Of a DNA stretch of 32,311 nucleotides, positions 22,592 through 29,834 are shown piece by piece (positions within the stretch are counted from its first letter, which is position 1; every line of letters begins with the position of its first letter). Made by a program: the position numbers and the translations under genes. Origin of the DNA: Myxococcales bacterium (lineage in GTDB: Bacteria; Myxococcota_A; UBA9160; SMWR01); assembly GCA_013215615.1 (NCBI GenBank), contig JABSQX010000006.1:4786-37096 (forward strand), written 5' to 3'. The notes under the pieces were generated by a model, which worked only from the letters and a program-made list of their open reading frames with translations, was not told the DNA's origin and did not search any database.

Positions 22592-25180
22592 TCAGCGGGC
22601 CACCACGCCCTTCAGGCCGCCGGAGACCAGCGAGGAGACCCGCAGTAGCGAACGCGCGACCCCCAGCCCCCCGGGCGAAGCCAGGTAGCGGGGCTCCCAG
22701 ACCGGCGAGAATTTCTCCTTGTAGGCGCGCAGACCCTGGAAGTTGTAGAAGTGCTCGCCGTGGCGGAAGACCGCTGCACCGATGCGACTCCAGACCGGCG
22801 CCAGCGGATCCGCGGAAAGTCCAGAGAGCGGTGCCATGCCCAGGCACAGGCTCCCGTAGCCCTCGGCGTGCCCCCACACCATCAACTGCACGAACAGGTA
22901 CTCCATGACCGAGGCCGGCGCGGCCTCGGGGTCGAAGCGCATCAGGTCGGGAGAGACTTCGGTGCGCTCGGCACCGGTCCAGAGGTTCGCGAACGCCACG
23001 GCGCGCCCCTCGCAGCGCACCAGTGCGATGGGCTGACGCGCCAGGTAGTCGGGATGGAAGGCCCCCAGCGAGAAGCCCTTCTCCCGGGTGTGTTTGCCTC
23101 CCAGCCAGGCCTGGGAGATCCCCTCGAGTTCGCCCTGCAGGCCTTCGGACGCGCCCGGGGGCAATACCTCGAAGCTGCAGCCCTCCCGCTCGCAGCGCCG
23201 CAGTGTCTGCCGCAGCCCCTTGCGCGCCGAGCCCTCCAGGCTGAAATCTACCAGCGGAACCCGCCCCTCTTCACCGAGCTTGTGGATGGAGAGCCCGAGG
23301 TCCAGGTAGAGGGGAAGTGACTGCGCGCCCACCTCGTAGAAGACCGGGCTGCCCGCGTAGCGATGGCTGCGCTCCCGTAGCTCCCAGACCAGTTCCTCGC
23401 CGACCGCCGGATCCCCCAGCGGATCCCCCATCGACACCCAGCTACGCCCCGCCACCGCGTACATCAGCATGCCCCGCTCGGCTTCATCGAAGAGGAAGTG
23501 CTTGTCGCCCAACAGCGCCAGCTGCGCGTCGGCCCGACGCGACGACGCAACCAGCGCTTCGGCGCGCGAGAACTCGCTCGCAGAGGGCGGCGGGGTCGAC
23601 GGGTCCGCGGGACGCGTCAGGCGCCAGAGCAGCACCAAGCCCGCCGCCAGCAGCAACCCAGCGGCACCGCGCAGCGCCCGCGCAGCCTCCGCATCTGCAC
23701 CGAAGTCAAGCCACAGCGCGTGCGCATAGCCGCTATCCGCGTGGGCGAAGAGCGACAGCCAGAGCGCCCCGGCAAGCACCACGGCAGTCACTCCGCCTAG
23801 GGCGCCGGGCAGTGTCTCGGGCGCCAGCGACCCGCGGCGAGGAAAACGATCCCCGCACAGCCAGAGCGAGACGCCCGTAATCCCGAGCGCCAGCGCCAGC
23901 CCAGGGTGGGCGCCGCGCAGCAGTGCGGCCGCGCTGCCGATCGCGAGCAAGTACAGGCTCGCTGTCCGTGCACTCGAAACGCCCTGCAACAGGCCCCGCA
24001 CGAGCATCAGCAGTGCGATCCCAGCAGCCACGCTAAAGAGGTGGCCAAGATCCACCAGCGCACCGGCTCCGTGCGCGCGGAGCCACTGCAACTGGGTCGC
24101 GGCCCCTGGCAGCAACCCTGCGAGCAGCAGTGACAGGCCCGCGAAGAACACACCCACTGCGAAGAGCCGGGGCACCACCAGCGTCGCCAACTGCCCGAAC
24201 AGAGCCCCGCCGCGTTGGAACAAGGCGCGGCGCTGTAGCGCCTCGACCACGCCCAGCGCCGACACCGCCAGCAAGATGGGCAACACGTAGTAGATGATTC
24301 GCCAGACCAGGAGGGCGGCCAGCGTGGCCGGGGTGGGCAGATAGGGGGAGAGCAGTGGCACCGCGATGATTTCGAAGACGCCCAATCCCCCGGGCACCGC
24401 AGAGAGCAGCCCCAGCACCTGACAGGCGAGGAAGATCGCTACGAAGGTCGGAAACCCGAGGTCGGGGGCCGCCGGCAGCAGCACGTACAGCACGCTGGAG
24501 GCCCACACCCAATCCAGTGCCGCCACCCCCAGCGCCTGCAAGCTGATCGAGCCGCCGGGGAGCGCGAAGTCCCGCCCGCCGATTCGCAGCGACCGGCCCA
24601 TCCTCGCGACCGACAACCAGCCGACCGCCAAGAGGGCCAGCATCGCGAAGCCCAGCGGCCGCGTGCTCTGCAATGGCACGTGCAGGCTTTCCGGCAGCGG
24701 GATCGCCGCGAAGCCGAGCAGCAGGCCGCCCACCGCCAACACGCCGAGGGAGAAGGCAAAAGCGGTGAAGGAGATCACGTAGGTGACATCGGCCACCGAG
24801 AGGCCCCAGAGCCCGTATAGGCGTAGGCGTACCGCCGCACTGCCGAGCAACGTGAGCCCCAGATCCATGCTGAAGACGCTGGCCACGAAGGCGGTCAACG
24901 CGACGCGCGGATAAGCGAGCTTTCGTCCCAGGCTGCGGATGCCCAGTGCGTCGAAGAGCGTGAGTGTGGCGTAGGAGGCCACGGTGAGAACCAGCGCGGC
25001 TGCGAGCGCAGTCATGGAGATGGCGGCGAGCCGCTCCCGGATCTCCGCCAGGCTGTGCTCCCGCAGCTGGTGATCCAATGCGAAGAGGGCCACTGCGAAG
25101 AGCAGAGCGCCCAGCACGGGCCGGAGGAAGCGCAACTTGTCGGACTTCACGGCCACCGGGTGGGCGCCATGCGTCGCCAC
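22592..25180 (-). CDS. mprF: MprF-type phosphatidylglycerol lysyltransferase/flippase
   Basis: An 862-residue bifunctional membrane protein. The N-terminal two thirds holds many hydrophobic helices, including the SAVPGGLGVFE flippase motif. The last roughly 310 residues form the cytosolic GNAT-like (DUF2156) aminoacyl transferase domain, with FSRAEALVASS, GRSWVSMGDPLGDP, LGAFHPDYLARQP and NFQGLRAYKEKFSP. It moves an amino acid from aminoacyl-tRNA onto phosphatidylglycerol and flips the product, lowering membrane negative charge and sensitivity to cationic peptides. GTG 25180 with AAGGGGG is chosen, giving the usual family length; the frame remains open upstream without homology. Whether lysine or alanine is used cannot be told. 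Confidence 0.92.
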   Translation of the reverse strand: MATHGAHPVAVKSDKLRFLRPVLGALLFAVALFALDHQLREHSLAEIRERLAAISMTALAAALVLTVASYATLTLFDALGIRSLGRKLAYPRVALTAFVASVFSMDLGLTLLGSAAVRLRLYGLWGLSVADVTYVISFTAFAFSLGVLAVGGLLLGFAAIPLPESLHVPLQSTRPLGFAMLALLAVGWLSVARMGRSLRIGGRDFALPGGSISLQALGVAALDWVWASSVLYVLLPAAPDLGFPTFVAIFLACQVLGLLSAVPGGLGVFEIIAVPLLSPYLPTPATLAALLVWRIIYYVLPILLAVSALGVVEALQRRALFQRGGALFGQLATLVVPRLFAVGVFFAGLSLLLAGLLPGAATQLQWLRAHGAGALVDLGHLFSVAAGIALLMLVRGLLQGVSSARTASLYLLAIGSAAALLRGAHPGLALALGITGVSLWLCGDRFPRRGSLAPETLPGALGGVTAVVLAGALWLSLFAHADSGYAHALWLDFGADAEAARALRGAAGLLLAAGLVLLWRLTRPADPSTPPPSASEFSRAEALVASSRRADAQLALLGDKHFLFDEAERGMLMYAVAGRSWVSMGDPLGDPAVGEELVWELRERSHRYAGSPVFYEVGAQSLPLYLDLGLSIHKLGEEGRVPLVDFSLEGSARKGLRQTLRRCEREGCSFEVLPPGASEGLQGELEGISQAWLGGKHTREKGFSLGAFHPDYLARQPIALVRCEGRAVAFANLWTGAERTEVSPDLMRFDPEAAPASVMEYLFVQLMVWGHAEGYGSLCLGMAPLSGLSADPLAPVWSRIGAAVFRHGEHFYNFQGLRAYKEKFSPVWEPRYLASPGGLGVARSLLRVSSLVSGGLKGVVAR

Positions 25181-25412
25181 GACGCCCCCTTCCCATCGCT
25201 GCGCTCGTAGGCGCTCACCATCCCCTCCCGGCTGAATCACGCAGTCGACCGGTCGCGAGCACTTCCAGCCTCGCGCTCCTTCCCGCCCGATCCGCGCCCA
25301 GCATAACCGACTTCGCGAGCATCCCACTTGCCAGCTGCATGGAAGCATGGAGTCCGCCTACAAGGAAGATCCGAGTCGTCTCGATGCTTCCAGAAAAAGT
25401 TGCACCTCGACG

Positions 25413-25429
25413 CTTCAATCTGATTGAAG
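25413..25429. promoter_or_regulatory. 17-bp palindromic operator candidate
   Basis: CTTCAATCTGATTGAAG is a perfect inverted repeat of 7-bp arms around CTG in a local AT-rich patch. Its size and symmetry are those of a MarR- or TetR-family repressor site. Its right arm overlaps TTGAAG (25424-25429), a possible -35, with TAGAGT (25446-25451) 16 bases further on as -10, so a bound repressor would block transcription toward the amidohydrolase. Confidence 0.5.
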
Positions 25430-25520
25430 TGCGTACGACCATGGGTAGAGTGGAAAGCAATCACACCACGGCGTCGGCGGGCCAAGCCTGCAGAGCGCAA
25501 CGCGAAGAGCCACCGCACGC

Positions 25521-25658
25521 CGAGCATCACGGATCAGACCGGAACCCGACAGCGCCGCAATCGAGACCGAGCCTAGAACCCGTCGGAAAGACCGACGGAA
25601 CCGCCCCGCCCCGGCTCGTCGTTCTCGAAGGCGCGTCGGGTTCCGGTCTCGTCGCTCG
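25521..25658. repeat. Compound inverted repeat / long hairpin, possible structured RNA or MITE-like element
   Basis: The arms 25536-25556 and 25630-25649 pair over 20 bp with one bulged A (25551). Nested inside are TCGAGA/TCTCGA (25561-25566 with 25623-25628), CGAGCC/GGCTCG (25568-25573 with 25613-25618) and CCGTCGG/CCGACGG around AAAGA (25580-25598). Outside, CGAGC/GCTCG (25521-25525 with 25654-25658) can add five pairs. The order is consistently nested, as in one long stem. I see no target-site duplication. It may be an RNA fold in a leader or a small transposon remnant. Confidence 0.7.
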
Positions 25659-25711
25659 CAGCGCGACCCGGCATCCTCTGCTCTCCCTTCCCTCGCTCCG
25701 CTCTGACCGGC

Positions 25712-25783
25712 GACGTTCGGGGAGTGTGGGAATCGGGGCCGAAAAGCCCCTGGCTCTGCGAGCGAGACCCCATCCCAGACGTC
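25712..25783. repeat. Second inverted-repeat cluster with branched folding potential
   Basis: GACGT/ACGTC (25712-25716 with 25779-25783) and TGGGA/TCCCA (25727-25731 with 25773-25777) can close a stem. Inside it are two small hairpins: GGGGC-CGAAAA-GCCCC (25735-25750) and GCTC-TGC-GAGC (25753-25763). Each helix is short and the DNA is GC-rich, so chance is a real alternative. Confidence 0.35.
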
Positions 25784-25926
25784 CAGCAGCCACCACTCAA
25801 TCCGGGAGATCCGAGACAGGGGTGCACGGGAAGCCAGGACCGGCAAGCGCACGGCGCGAACTCCCGACCGGGCCAAGGACGACCAGCGCGGGTACGCTAG
25901 CGGGACTCCGCGAATAGGAGCGAGCC

Positions 25927-27354
25927 GTGTTTGCCGAAGCCAGCCCCCGCACCCGACACGTCCTCGACCACATCGACCACCCCGTGATCGATTCCGACGG
26001 CCACACCCTGGAGTTCCTGCCGGCCATCCGGGACGTCTTGCGCGAAGTCGCCGGCGATCACCTGGTTCCGGGCTTCGACGCGGTCATGAACCCCCGTCCC
26101 GTGTACGACTCGCTCTCCGATGACGAGCGGCGTCGCAACGGCATGTTCCGGATGACCTGGTGGGGCTTCCCGGCGGAAAACACCCTCGACCGCGCCACCG
26201 CTCTGCTGCCACGCCTGCAGTACGAGCGCATGGAAGAGTTGGGGATCGACTACGCGGTCCTCTACCCCACCGTAGGACTGGCCTGCCTGGGGCTCGAAAA
26301 TCCCGAACTGCGTCAGGCCATGACACGCGCCTTCAACACCCACGCCGCCCGCAGCTTTCGCGACTACGCGGACCGTCTCACCCACGTAGCACTGGTCCCC
26401 ATGCATACCCCCGAGGAGGCCATCGCGGAGTTGGATCACGCCGTCCTCGAACTGGGCGCCAAGGCGGTGGTGATGTCCGGCTTCGTGTTCCGCCCACTTC
26501 CCGGCAGCGACCTGCCACGGGCCGCCCGCTGGGTGGACACCTTCGACGGCGACAGCCCCTATGACTATGACCCGGTCTGGGCCCGCTGCGTGGAACTCGG
26601 CATCTCTCCCACCTTCCACTCGAGCAGCATGGGCTGGTACCGCGCCAGCTCGCTCACCAACTACATCTACAACCACGTGGGTAACTTTTCGTCGGCGAGC
26701 GAAACGACTTGCCGCTCCCTCTTCCTCCACGGCGTGCCACGGCGCTTCCCCGAACTGCAGTTCGCATTTCTCGAGGGAGGCGTCGGCTGGGCGTGCAGCC
26801 TCTACGCGGACCTGGTCTCCCACTGGGAGAAGCGCAACCGGGACGCCATCCACGCCTACGACCCCAAGCGCATCGACCGCGCCCGGGTGCGCGAACTCTT
26901 CTCCCTCTACGCGGATACGCCGACGAAGCGGCACATCGACGAGATCGAGGAGAGCCTTCAGCTCATGTCCGACCCGAACGAGGATCCAGCGGGTCTCGAC
27001 GAGTTCGCGCAGAGCGGTGTGGAGAGCGCCAAGGACATCGCGCAAATCTTCAGCCACCAGTTCCACTTCGGCTGCGAGGCCGACGATCCGCTGAACGGTC
27101 TTGCCTTCCAGCGCCAGATGAATCCACTGCAGACGCAGCTCTCCATCGTGATCGGCTCGGACATCGGCCACTGGGACGTCCCCGATACCCGCGAGGTTCT
27201 TGGAGAGGCCTGGGAGCTGGTGGAGAAGGGCCTGCTCGACGAGAGCGGCTTCCGGGCCTTCGTCTTCGACAATCCGCTGGCCCTGTGGACGCGCACCAAT
27301 CCGCGTTTCTTCGAGGGCACCGCCGTCGCACCCCACGTCACCTCGGACGCCTGA
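25927..27354 (+). CDS. Amidohydrolase family 2 enzyme, long form
   Basis: A 475-residue amidohydrolase-2 family protein, about 100 residues longer than the one at 6028-7170. Family marks are HPVIDSDGHTLEFLP at the N terminus (a DxDxH-like version of the HxH motif), ALVPMHTPEEAIAELDHAV, the histidine of SPTFHSSSMGW, FLEGGVGW and the late IGSDIGHWDVPD with its metal-binding aspartate. A charged stretch (about 315-375) is the extra part. GTG 25927 follows AGGAG by six bases, and TACGCT (25893-25898) may be its -10. It faces the acyl-CoA ligase, tail to tail. Members of this family often act on ring-cleavage products; the substrate here is unknown. Confidence 0.9.
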   Translation: MFAEASPRTRHVLDHIDHPVIDSDGHTLEFLPAIRDVLREVAGDHLVPGFDAVMNPRPVYDSLSDDERRRNGMFRMTWWGFPAENTLDRATALLPRLQYERMEELGIDYAVLYPTVGLACLGLENPELRQAMTRAFNTHAARSFRDYADRLTHVALVPMHTPEEAIAELDHAVLELGAKAVVMSGFVFRPLPGSDLPRAARWVDTFDGDSPYDYDPVWARCVELGISPTFHSSSMGWYRASSLTNYIYNHVGNFSSASETTCRSLFLHGVPRRFPELQFAFLEGGVGWACSLYADLVSHWEKRNRDAIHAYDPKRIDRARVRELFSLYADTPTKRHIDEIEESLQLMSDPNEDPAGLDEFAQSGVESAKDIAQIFSHQFHFGCEADDPLNGLAFQRQMNPLQTQLSIVIGSDIGHWDVPDTREVLGEAWELVEKGLLDESGFRAFVFDNPLALWTRTNPRFFEGTAVAPHVTSDA

Positions 27355-27390
27355 GCGGGAAACAGAGCTTCCTCGGGTCGCGACGCGCCC

Positions 27391-29016
27391 TTAGCCCTGC
27401 GTGAGGGCAGCCTCGGCGGTCTCCCGCGCCCAGCGATAGTCGGCCTTGCCGCTGGGCGAGCGCGCAACGCTCGCGACGAAGACGAAGCGGCGCGGAATCT
27501 TGTAGCCCGCCAGGTGCTCACGCGCCGCGGCGGAGAGTTCGTCCTCCCCTGTGCGCGCAGCGGGACGCAGCTGAACGATGGCCGTCACGCACTGCCCGAA
27601 GCGCTCGTCGGGCGTGCCCACCACCACGGCGTCGTAGACCTCGGGGTGATGCTTGAGGGCGTGCTCCACCTCCTCCGCAAAGACCTTCTCTCCGCCGGTG
27701 TTGATGGTCACCGACTCCCGTCCCAGCAGTTGCAGCGTCCCGTCCGCGAGCAGCAGCGCGCGGTCCCCGGGGACCGCATAGCGTTGACCATCGATCTCCG
27801 GGAAGGTGGCGCGCGTCTTCTCCGGGTCGCCCAGGTAGCCGAGCGGCACCCGTCCCACCCGCGCCAACCAGCCGCGCTCCCCGGTACCCGGCACGAGGGG
27901 AGCGCTGCGATCCTCCTGCAAGACGAGGTTGCCCGGGGACAGCTGGAAGTCGCCGGTGGTGGTGGAGCGCGGGTCGCGCAGCTCCTGGGTTCCCTGGGCA
28001 CCACTCTCCGAGGAGCCCAGCGTGTCGCGAATCTGGACGCCGGGTAGCCGCTCCAACAACTGCGCCTTGGTTCCGGCGCTGAGGATCGCGCCCCCGGAGG
28101 TGAGCAGGCGCAGCGAGGAGAGGTCGTAGTCCTTGCGGTCCAACTGGTCGACCAACGGACGCGCGAAGGCGTCACCCACGATGTTGAGCAGCGTCACCCC
28201 CTCGCGCTCGACGCTGGACCAGATGTCGTCGGGATCCAGACGCTCGGGCCGGGACTGCACGATCACGCTGCCCCCCATGGCCCAGATGCTGAGGGCCGTC
28301 CAATGGGCAGCGCCGTGCATGAAGGGTGGCGTGGGCAGGCACACGTAGCCCCCCACTTCGGCGCGCTCCAACACCTCCTCGACGCGCGACACGGGGCGGG
28401 TATAGAGCGCCGAGCGGAAGACGTCTTCCTGGCGCCAGAGCACGCCCTTGGGCATTCCCGTGGTGCCGCCGGTGTAGAGGATGTAGAGGTCATCCGGGGA
28501 GAGCCCGGAGGGAGGCGTGGGGGTGGCCTCGGCGAGCGCCTGCTCGTAGTCGAGGGCACCGGGCAAGAGCGGCTCGCCCGAGTCGTCGGAGACCTGTAGC
28601 CACAACCGCACCTCCGGAAGCCGCTCCCGGATGCGCGCCAGCGTGGGCGCAAAGCGGGCGTGGTAGAGGAGCGCGCGCGCGCAGCTGTCGCCGAAGAGAT
28701 AGAGGAGTTCCTCCTCCACGTAGCGGTAGTTGACGTTGAGAGGCGCAACCCGCGCCTTGTAGGCGCCCAGCATGCCCTCCAGATACTCGTTGCCGTTGTA
28801 GAGGTAGAGGGCCAGGTGGTCCTGCCCGGACTCCCAACCCGCCAACTCTGCGCGTTCTTGGCGACAGCCGAGGCCGTGGGCGCGCAGCACGTCGGCCAGG
28901 CGTCGGCTGCGGTCGGTGACCGCCGCCCAGTCGAAGCGGCGATCGCGGAAGACCAGGCAGTCCCGATCCGGGACGCGTTCCGCGATGGCCTCGTGGATAT
29001 GGGCCAGGTTGAACAC
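27391..29016 (-). CDS. FadD19-like acyl-CoA synthetase (AMP-forming)
   Basis: A 541-residue adenylate-forming ligase that activates a carboxylic acid to its CoA thioester with ATP. The P-loop YTGGTTGMPKG (181-191), the following VLWRQEDVFR, GDAFARPLVDQL, the hinge region LLGRESVTINTGGEKVFAEEVE and the C-terminal catalytic K524 in SPSGKADYRWA are all present. Several of these stretches closely recall mycobacterial FadD19, the ligase for cholesterol side-chain acids, so steroid- or branched fatty-acid-like substrates are plausible. GTG 29016 has GGAGAGG five bases upstream. It diverges from an ABC transporter. The exact substrate is inference. Confidence 0.92.
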   Translation of the reverse strand: MFNLAHIHEAIAERVPDRDCLVFRDRRFDWAAVTDRSRRLADVLRAHGLGCRQERAELAGWESGQDHLALYLYNGNEYLEGMLGAYKARVAPLNVNYRYVEEELLYLFGDSCARALLYHARFAPTLARIRERLPEVRLWLQVSDDSGEPLLPGALDYEQALAEATPTPPSGLSPDDLYILYTGGTTGMPKGVLWRQEDVFRSALYTRPVSRVEEVLERAEVGGYVCLPTPPFMHGAAHWTALSIWAMGGSVIVQSRPERLDPDDIWSSVEREGVTLLNIVGDAFARPLVDQLDRKDYDLSSLRLLTSGGAILSAGTKAQLLERLPGVQIRDTLGSSESGAQGTQELRDPRSTTTGDFQLSPGNLVLQEDRSAPLVPGTGERGWLARVGRVPLGYLGDPEKTRATFPEIDGQRYAVPGDRALLLADGTLQLLGRESVTINTGGEKVFAEEVEHALKHHPEVYDAVVVGTPDERFGQCVTAIVQLRPAARTGEDELSAAAREHLAGYKIPRRFVFVASVARSPSGKADYRWARETAEAALTQG

Positions 29017-29111
29017 GACGGCCTCTCCGCTTCCGGTCCGTCTGCCCCCGCGACAGAACGGCCACGTCGCTGTGGTAGCAGAAATCGGCTGCCGCTTCGG
29101 CCGCCGCGCGG

Positions 29112-29117
29112 TACCCT
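29112..29117 (+). promoter_or_regulatory. -10-like TACCCT six bases before the ABC ATPase ATG
   Basis: TACCCT ends exactly six bases before ATG 29124, and no Shine-Dalgarno is present, so the transcript may begin at the start codon. Spacing is the same as for the esterase (13763-13768) and phoD (15804-15809). There is no obvious -35. Confidence 0.35.
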
Positions 29118-29123
29118 GCCGCC

Positions 29124-29834
29124 ATGCCCGCCGTAGAGCTCTCGGGCGTCACCAAGCGTTACGGCGTACGCCAGGCGCTCTGCGACGTGAACCTGAGCCT
29201 CGAGCAGGGTTCCGCGCTGGGCCTGCTGGGCCCCAACGGCGCGGGCAAGACCACCGCGCTGCGACTCATGTTGGGCTTCGCGCGCCCCACGCGCGGCCAG
29301 GTCCGCCTGCACGGACGCGACCCCGCCGACCCCGAGGCGCGGCGCGGCCTCGGTTATCTCCCGGAGCGCCTATCGCTTCCCTCGCACGTGCGCGTGCGCG
29401 ACCTGCTCGTCCTGCACGCCCAACTCGCGGGTCTCGACGGCCCAGAGTGCCAGCGGCAGGTGGAAGCCACGATGAGCCGGACGGGCGTGGCGGACCGCGC
29501 GCAAGACCTGCTGGGGGACCTCTCCAAGGGCTTGCGCCAACGCGTGGGATTCGCCCAGGCCTTCCTGGGTCCGCCACAGCTACTGCTGCTCGACGAGCCC
29601 ACCTCGGGCCTGGACCCCATCGGGATTCGCGACGCGCGCGAGTGGATCGGCGAGGCGCGCGAACGCGGCTGCACGATCCTGATCAGTTCCCACATCCTCT
29701 CCGAGGTGGAACGCACCTGCGACCAAATTGCGATCCTCCACGAGGGCCTGGTGCGGGCGAGCGGCCGCTTTTCCGAGGTGGTGGGCGAGGGGGAGAGCCT
29801 CGAGGACGCCTTCGTTCGCTGGGTGCGCGGATGA
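29124..29834 (+). CDS. ABC-2 type transporter ATP-binding protein
   Basis: A 236-residue ABC ATPase that powers the membrane subunit encoded next to it. Walker A is GPNGAGKTT (36-44), the signature is LSKGLRQR (133-140) in place of LSGGQ, Walker B is LLLLDEP (153-159), and the switch histidine is H190 in SSHILSEVE. The SKG(M/L)RQR signature is typical of ABC-2 exporters of the NosF/CcmA group. Its stop overlaps the permease start (ATGA). The cargo is unknown; export of a lipid, antibiotic or metal-cluster component are all possible. Confidence 0.94.
   Translation: MPAVELSGVTKRYGVRQALCDVNLSLEQGSALGLLGPNGAGKTTALRLMLGFARPTRGQVRLHGRDPADPEARRGLGYLPERLSLPSHVRVRDLLVLHAQLAGLDGPECQRQVEATMSRTGVADRAQDLLGDLSKGLRQRVGFAQAFLGPPQLLLLDEPTSGLDPIGIRDAREWIGEARERGCTILISSHILSEVERTCDQIAILHEGLVRASGRFSEVVGEGESLEDAFVRWVRG

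Larger units (their letters stand above)
25181..25926. other. 746-base non-coding gap rich in inverted repeats
   Basis: This is the longest gene-free stretch here, between divergent mprF and the third amidohydrolase. Open frames exist on both strands but have Arg/Ser/Pro-rich translations, no Shine-Dalgarno and no family resemblance. It contains an 8-bp inverted repeat GGAAGCAT/ATGCTTCC (25341-25391), a 17-bp palindrome (25413-25429), a compound inverted repeat (25521-25658), a smaller branched fold (25712-25783) and CGGGAG/CTCCCG (25803-25866). TATGCT on the minus strand near 25300-25310 may serve mprF. Confidence 0.6.

Noticed and set aside
25536-25649. Calling the compound inverted repeat a transposable element outright
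   Set aside because: The arms look like terminal repeats, but I see no target-site duplication and cannot check for other copies.
25078-25917. Open frames in the gap upstream of mprF (279 codons plus strand; 153 codons minus strand at 25415-25876)
   Set aside because: No Shine-Dalgarno, Arg/Ser/Pro-rich translations and no recognisable motif; the DNA is better explained by inverted repeats.
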